Shown here: piece after piece, positions 57,244 through 64,000 of the stretch
Layout of the letters: each line of letters starts with the position of its first letter
Position numbering within the stretch: the first letter of the stretch is position 1
Made by a program: the position numbers and the translations under genes
Origin: Halichondria panicea
Lineage: Eukaryota; Porifera; Demospongiae; Suberitida; Halichondriidae
Length of the DNA stretch: 64,000 nucleotides
Direction: 5' to 3'
Assembly: GCF_963675165.1 (NCBI RefSeq)
Contig: NC_087382.1
Location: forward strand, 3,132,963-3,196,962
Notes under the pieces: model-generated
Database searches by the model: none
Told to the model about the DNA's origin: nothing
The model's input: only the letters and a program-made list of their open reading frames with translations

Positions 57244-57281
57244 ACGTCCACTATCTGGGGGGTCACCGGGGGGCTTGACAT
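42360..57281 (-). CDS. PIKFYVE: PIKfyve / Fab1 phosphatidylinositol 3-phosphate 5-kinase
   Basis: Makes PI(3,5)P2 on endosomes. About 28 exons by eye, some 2,700 residues (human about 2,100). From the start: a Ser-Leu tract; FYVE finger (55,505-55,684; RRHHCRICGRIYCNNCC), which binds PI3P; DEP domain (53,725-53,888 and 53,033-53,242); one 2,857-bp exon (49,839-52,695) with the TCP1-like domain (KKIPRGIRNN, VYGVVGTKNVTHKKM); Cys-rich/spectrin-like part (49,675-49,778, 49,222-49,293, 48,718-48,883, 48,156-48,325, 47,959-48,075, 47,727-47,823); linkers down to 44,459; kinase (44,071-44,173, 43,703-43,782 GGKSRSAF, 43,488-43,591, 43,102-43,324 VFDLKGSMRSRF, 42,795-42,956 MDYSLL, 42,360-42,544). 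The ATG at 57,281 is chosen; one at 57,341 is in frame. A 4-bp CCCA duplication near 56,730-56,745 breaks the exon 56,204-56,849. Head-to-head with NSF. Confidence 0.92.
48406..48622. mobile_element. Small MITE in a PIKfyve intron
   Basis: Inverted ends CGTATTACTAGAATATTTTG and CAAAACATTCTAGTAATACG (one mismatch), about 217 bp, in the intron 48,326-48,717. TA is present on both flanks, which fits a Tc1/mariner-type target. No reading frame. The copies of this gene region at 3,541-3,600 lack it. Confidence 0.75.
49279..49445 (-). repeat. 31-bp minisatellite across a PIKfyve splice acceptor
   Basis: Five units of ACGCTATAAGTGCATGGAAA plus ACATTGGAATG. Read on the minus strand each unit contains CACTTATAG, the acceptor, and the first bases of the exon at 49,222-49,293, so there are five equivalent acceptors 31 bp apart. 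Confidence 0.9.
53244..53408. repeat. TG/GGTG-rich tract in a PIKfyve intron
   Basis: Imperfect TG repeats with G-runs, starting directly at the acceptor of the exon 53,033-53,242 (CCTGTGTGTG). Similar short tracts are at 53,896-53,955, 55,687-55,721 and 55,873-55,921. Confidence 0.9.
57150..57240. repeat. (AG)n microsatellite inside PIKfyve coding exon 1
   Basis: About 45 AG units. On the minus strand they encode an alternating Ser-Leu tract between MSSPPVTPQIVDVPS and EEMTMFSLYNSPRSSE. Gain or loss of single units would shift the frame. Confidence 0.9.
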
Positions 57282-57700
57282 CACTGCCCTACCCACCAGG
57301 CTTTGGTTGTGACATTGTCTGCACAATAATAGAGTGAGCATTCAAAGAAGCAGGCATAATTATTCGCACAATTGATACAACACAATAAGCTCAGTGCCGG
57401 AAGAATTAGACAAGATTATTATAGACAAGCGTTCAAGTTCCATCCTTTTAAATATACATGTAGCAAATACTAAATAAAGTAAATGGTACAAGCAGTTGTA
57501 CATTTATACCAAGAGCTACACTCTTTCAAACAACAAGTTCAGGGAGTAATACTAACCTTTCAACATCATCTCAAAGCCTATACGTACCTCTAAGCTACCC
57601 AGTACAGCTGAGAGCCTGAGGAATCCATCAAACATGATAAATTGACAAGGGGGAGGGGCTCATGTAACATGTCTTATTTGTACTGTAGGTCTTCATGCAT
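57282..57700. promoter_or_regulatory. Divergent PIKfyve/NSF intergenic region
   Basis: About 400 bp between the PIKfyve start (minus strand) and the first recognisable NSF coding DNA (plus strand). No introns or exons were identified; the N-terminal ~80 residues of NSF could not be found here. Probably a shared promoter region, inferred from head-to-head layout. Blocks at 57,486-57,545 and 57,605-57,665 are those copied after every array gene. Confidence 0.5.
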
Positions 57701-63190
<5,490 letters not shown>

Positions 63191-63487
63191 ACTATTGATA
63201 GCATTAATTGCTGCCACTTTCTAAGACATCTCTGAATATTTTATTTTAGTTTTGCGTTCTATACATTTTAGCTGGATTTCCTATAATTATTATTGTTATT
63301 TACGCACGTGTAAATGAACAAGTGATTTGTGGGTGTGGTTACAATTTTATAAAAGGTGTGGTTTTATCACATTGTATTGGATAGGTATTGAAATAACTAC
63401 AAAATCAGTTAAACACTGAGCTCACTGTAATTAAACGCATATAATTAGAATACATGGATGAATGATCATGATTTGATTCCTTATATA
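63191..63487. other. NSF 3' flank
   Basis: The parent form of the spacer copied at 217, 1,793 and 27,084. AT-rich with TTTTATAAAAGGTGTGG; no gene. Confidence 0.55.
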
Positions 63488-63584
63488 GAGTTGGCATTAT
63501 GGTCGTCAATGGTGTGAGCGACTGGTTCCATGCAGCCTGTACCGCTCCAGATTCTGTCCAATACGATAGAACACACCCTCCACT
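63488..63584 (-). pseudogene. PIKfyve exon fragment (parent 47,727-47,823)
   Basis: VEGVFYRIGQ exon copy downstream of the full NSF gene, so even here NSF is followed by displaced PIKfyve DNA. Same 3-bp insertion as the copy at 522. Confidence 0.75.
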
Positions 63585-64000
63585 CTGGGGGGAGGGGGGT
63601 ATAACATGTTCAATGCATGCATTTAATTAGGGATCATTTAATTTCCAATGGTAGACTCTACCTGGACATCTAAAAGGTGGCCACCCAGGAGGAGAAAGCT
63701 AACACAATCGTGTGATTATTTGTGTGCTTGAGTGGGTTTGTCTGACAGAATGTGTACCATCACCACAATCAATTTGTGTATAGGAAGCTAAGCCTACACC
63801 ACATATGCATGCTTGGTCAGTGACTCATTACTGTCTAATGAGGGTCTAGCCACACCAATTAGCTTCAAATCTCCCTAGCATAATTATGTTTCTACCTGCG
63901 CAAGCAAACAAGCCACATCTTTATTACAGCCACCTGTTTGTCTGCCCAACTGTGACCACCATAAACAAGTTTCTCAGAACTGAGCTCACTATAATTCACA
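63585..64000. other. Non-coding spacer at right edge
   Basis: Nearly identical to 611-1,060 at the left edge. No coding signal; the repeat presumably continues beyond the window. Confidence 0.55.

Noticed and set aside
57015-57341. Ser-Leu repeat protein as a separate gene
   Set aside because: It is the first coding exon of PIKfyve carrying an (AG)n tract and joins in phase to the next exon.

Overview
The window is eukaryotic genomic DNA, most likely from a demosponge. The evidence is split genes with short introns, AT-rich spacers full of TG/CA tracts and small inverted-repeat elements, and a tandem family of large beta-helix membrane proteins of a type I associate with sponge genomes such as Amphimedon. 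The species is inference. No rRNA, tRNA, CRISPR array or bacterial operon was seen.

Layout. (1) About 1-42,000 is a tandem array of five intron-free, plus-strand genes (about 4.1-6.8, 10.8-15.3, 18.9-23.4, 28.0-32.6 and 36.8-41.3 kb). Each intact copy encodes a signal peptide, a GGAI-type right-handed beta-helix with near-identical 26-27-residue repeats, a Cys-rich stalk, about nine membrane segments and an acidic cytoplasmic tail with endocytic-type motifs. Copies 2, 3 and 4 are intact. Copy 1 has lost its signal-peptide reading frame and most of the helix by one internal deletion. Copy 5 carries a 23-bp frameshifting deletion. (2) 42,360-57,281, minus strand, is the phosphoinositide 5-kinase PIKfyve/Fab1 in about 28 exons (FYVE, DEP, chaperonin-like, Cys-rich and kinase domains). 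(3) About 57.7-63.2 kb, plus strand, is the vesicle-fusion ATPase NSF, head-to-head with PIKfyve.

The spacers between array genes are not unique DNA. Each is a mosaic of decayed pieces of the PIKfyve and NSF genes and of the spacer between them, always in the parental orientation, plus exon-like pieces of one or two unidentified genes, minisatellites, a palindrome and MITE-like elements. Around copies 2, 3 and 5, the PIKfyve fragment on the left (parent about 49.61-49.81 kb) and the one on the right (parent about 49.94-50.11 kb) are near-neighbours in the parent gene. This suggests that the beta-helix cassette entered a PIKfyve copy at that point before the array expanded. Positions 1-1,060 closely resemble 62,975-64,000, so the arrangement probably repeats on a scale of about 63 kb.

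How the genes may work together: PIKfyve makes PI(3,5)P2 on endosomes and NSF disassembles SNARE complexes. The array proteins look like surface receptors or adhesins with sorting signals in their tails. A shared membrane-traffic theme is notable but may be chance. All coordinates, splice sites and homologies were read by eye; no alignment or database search was run.
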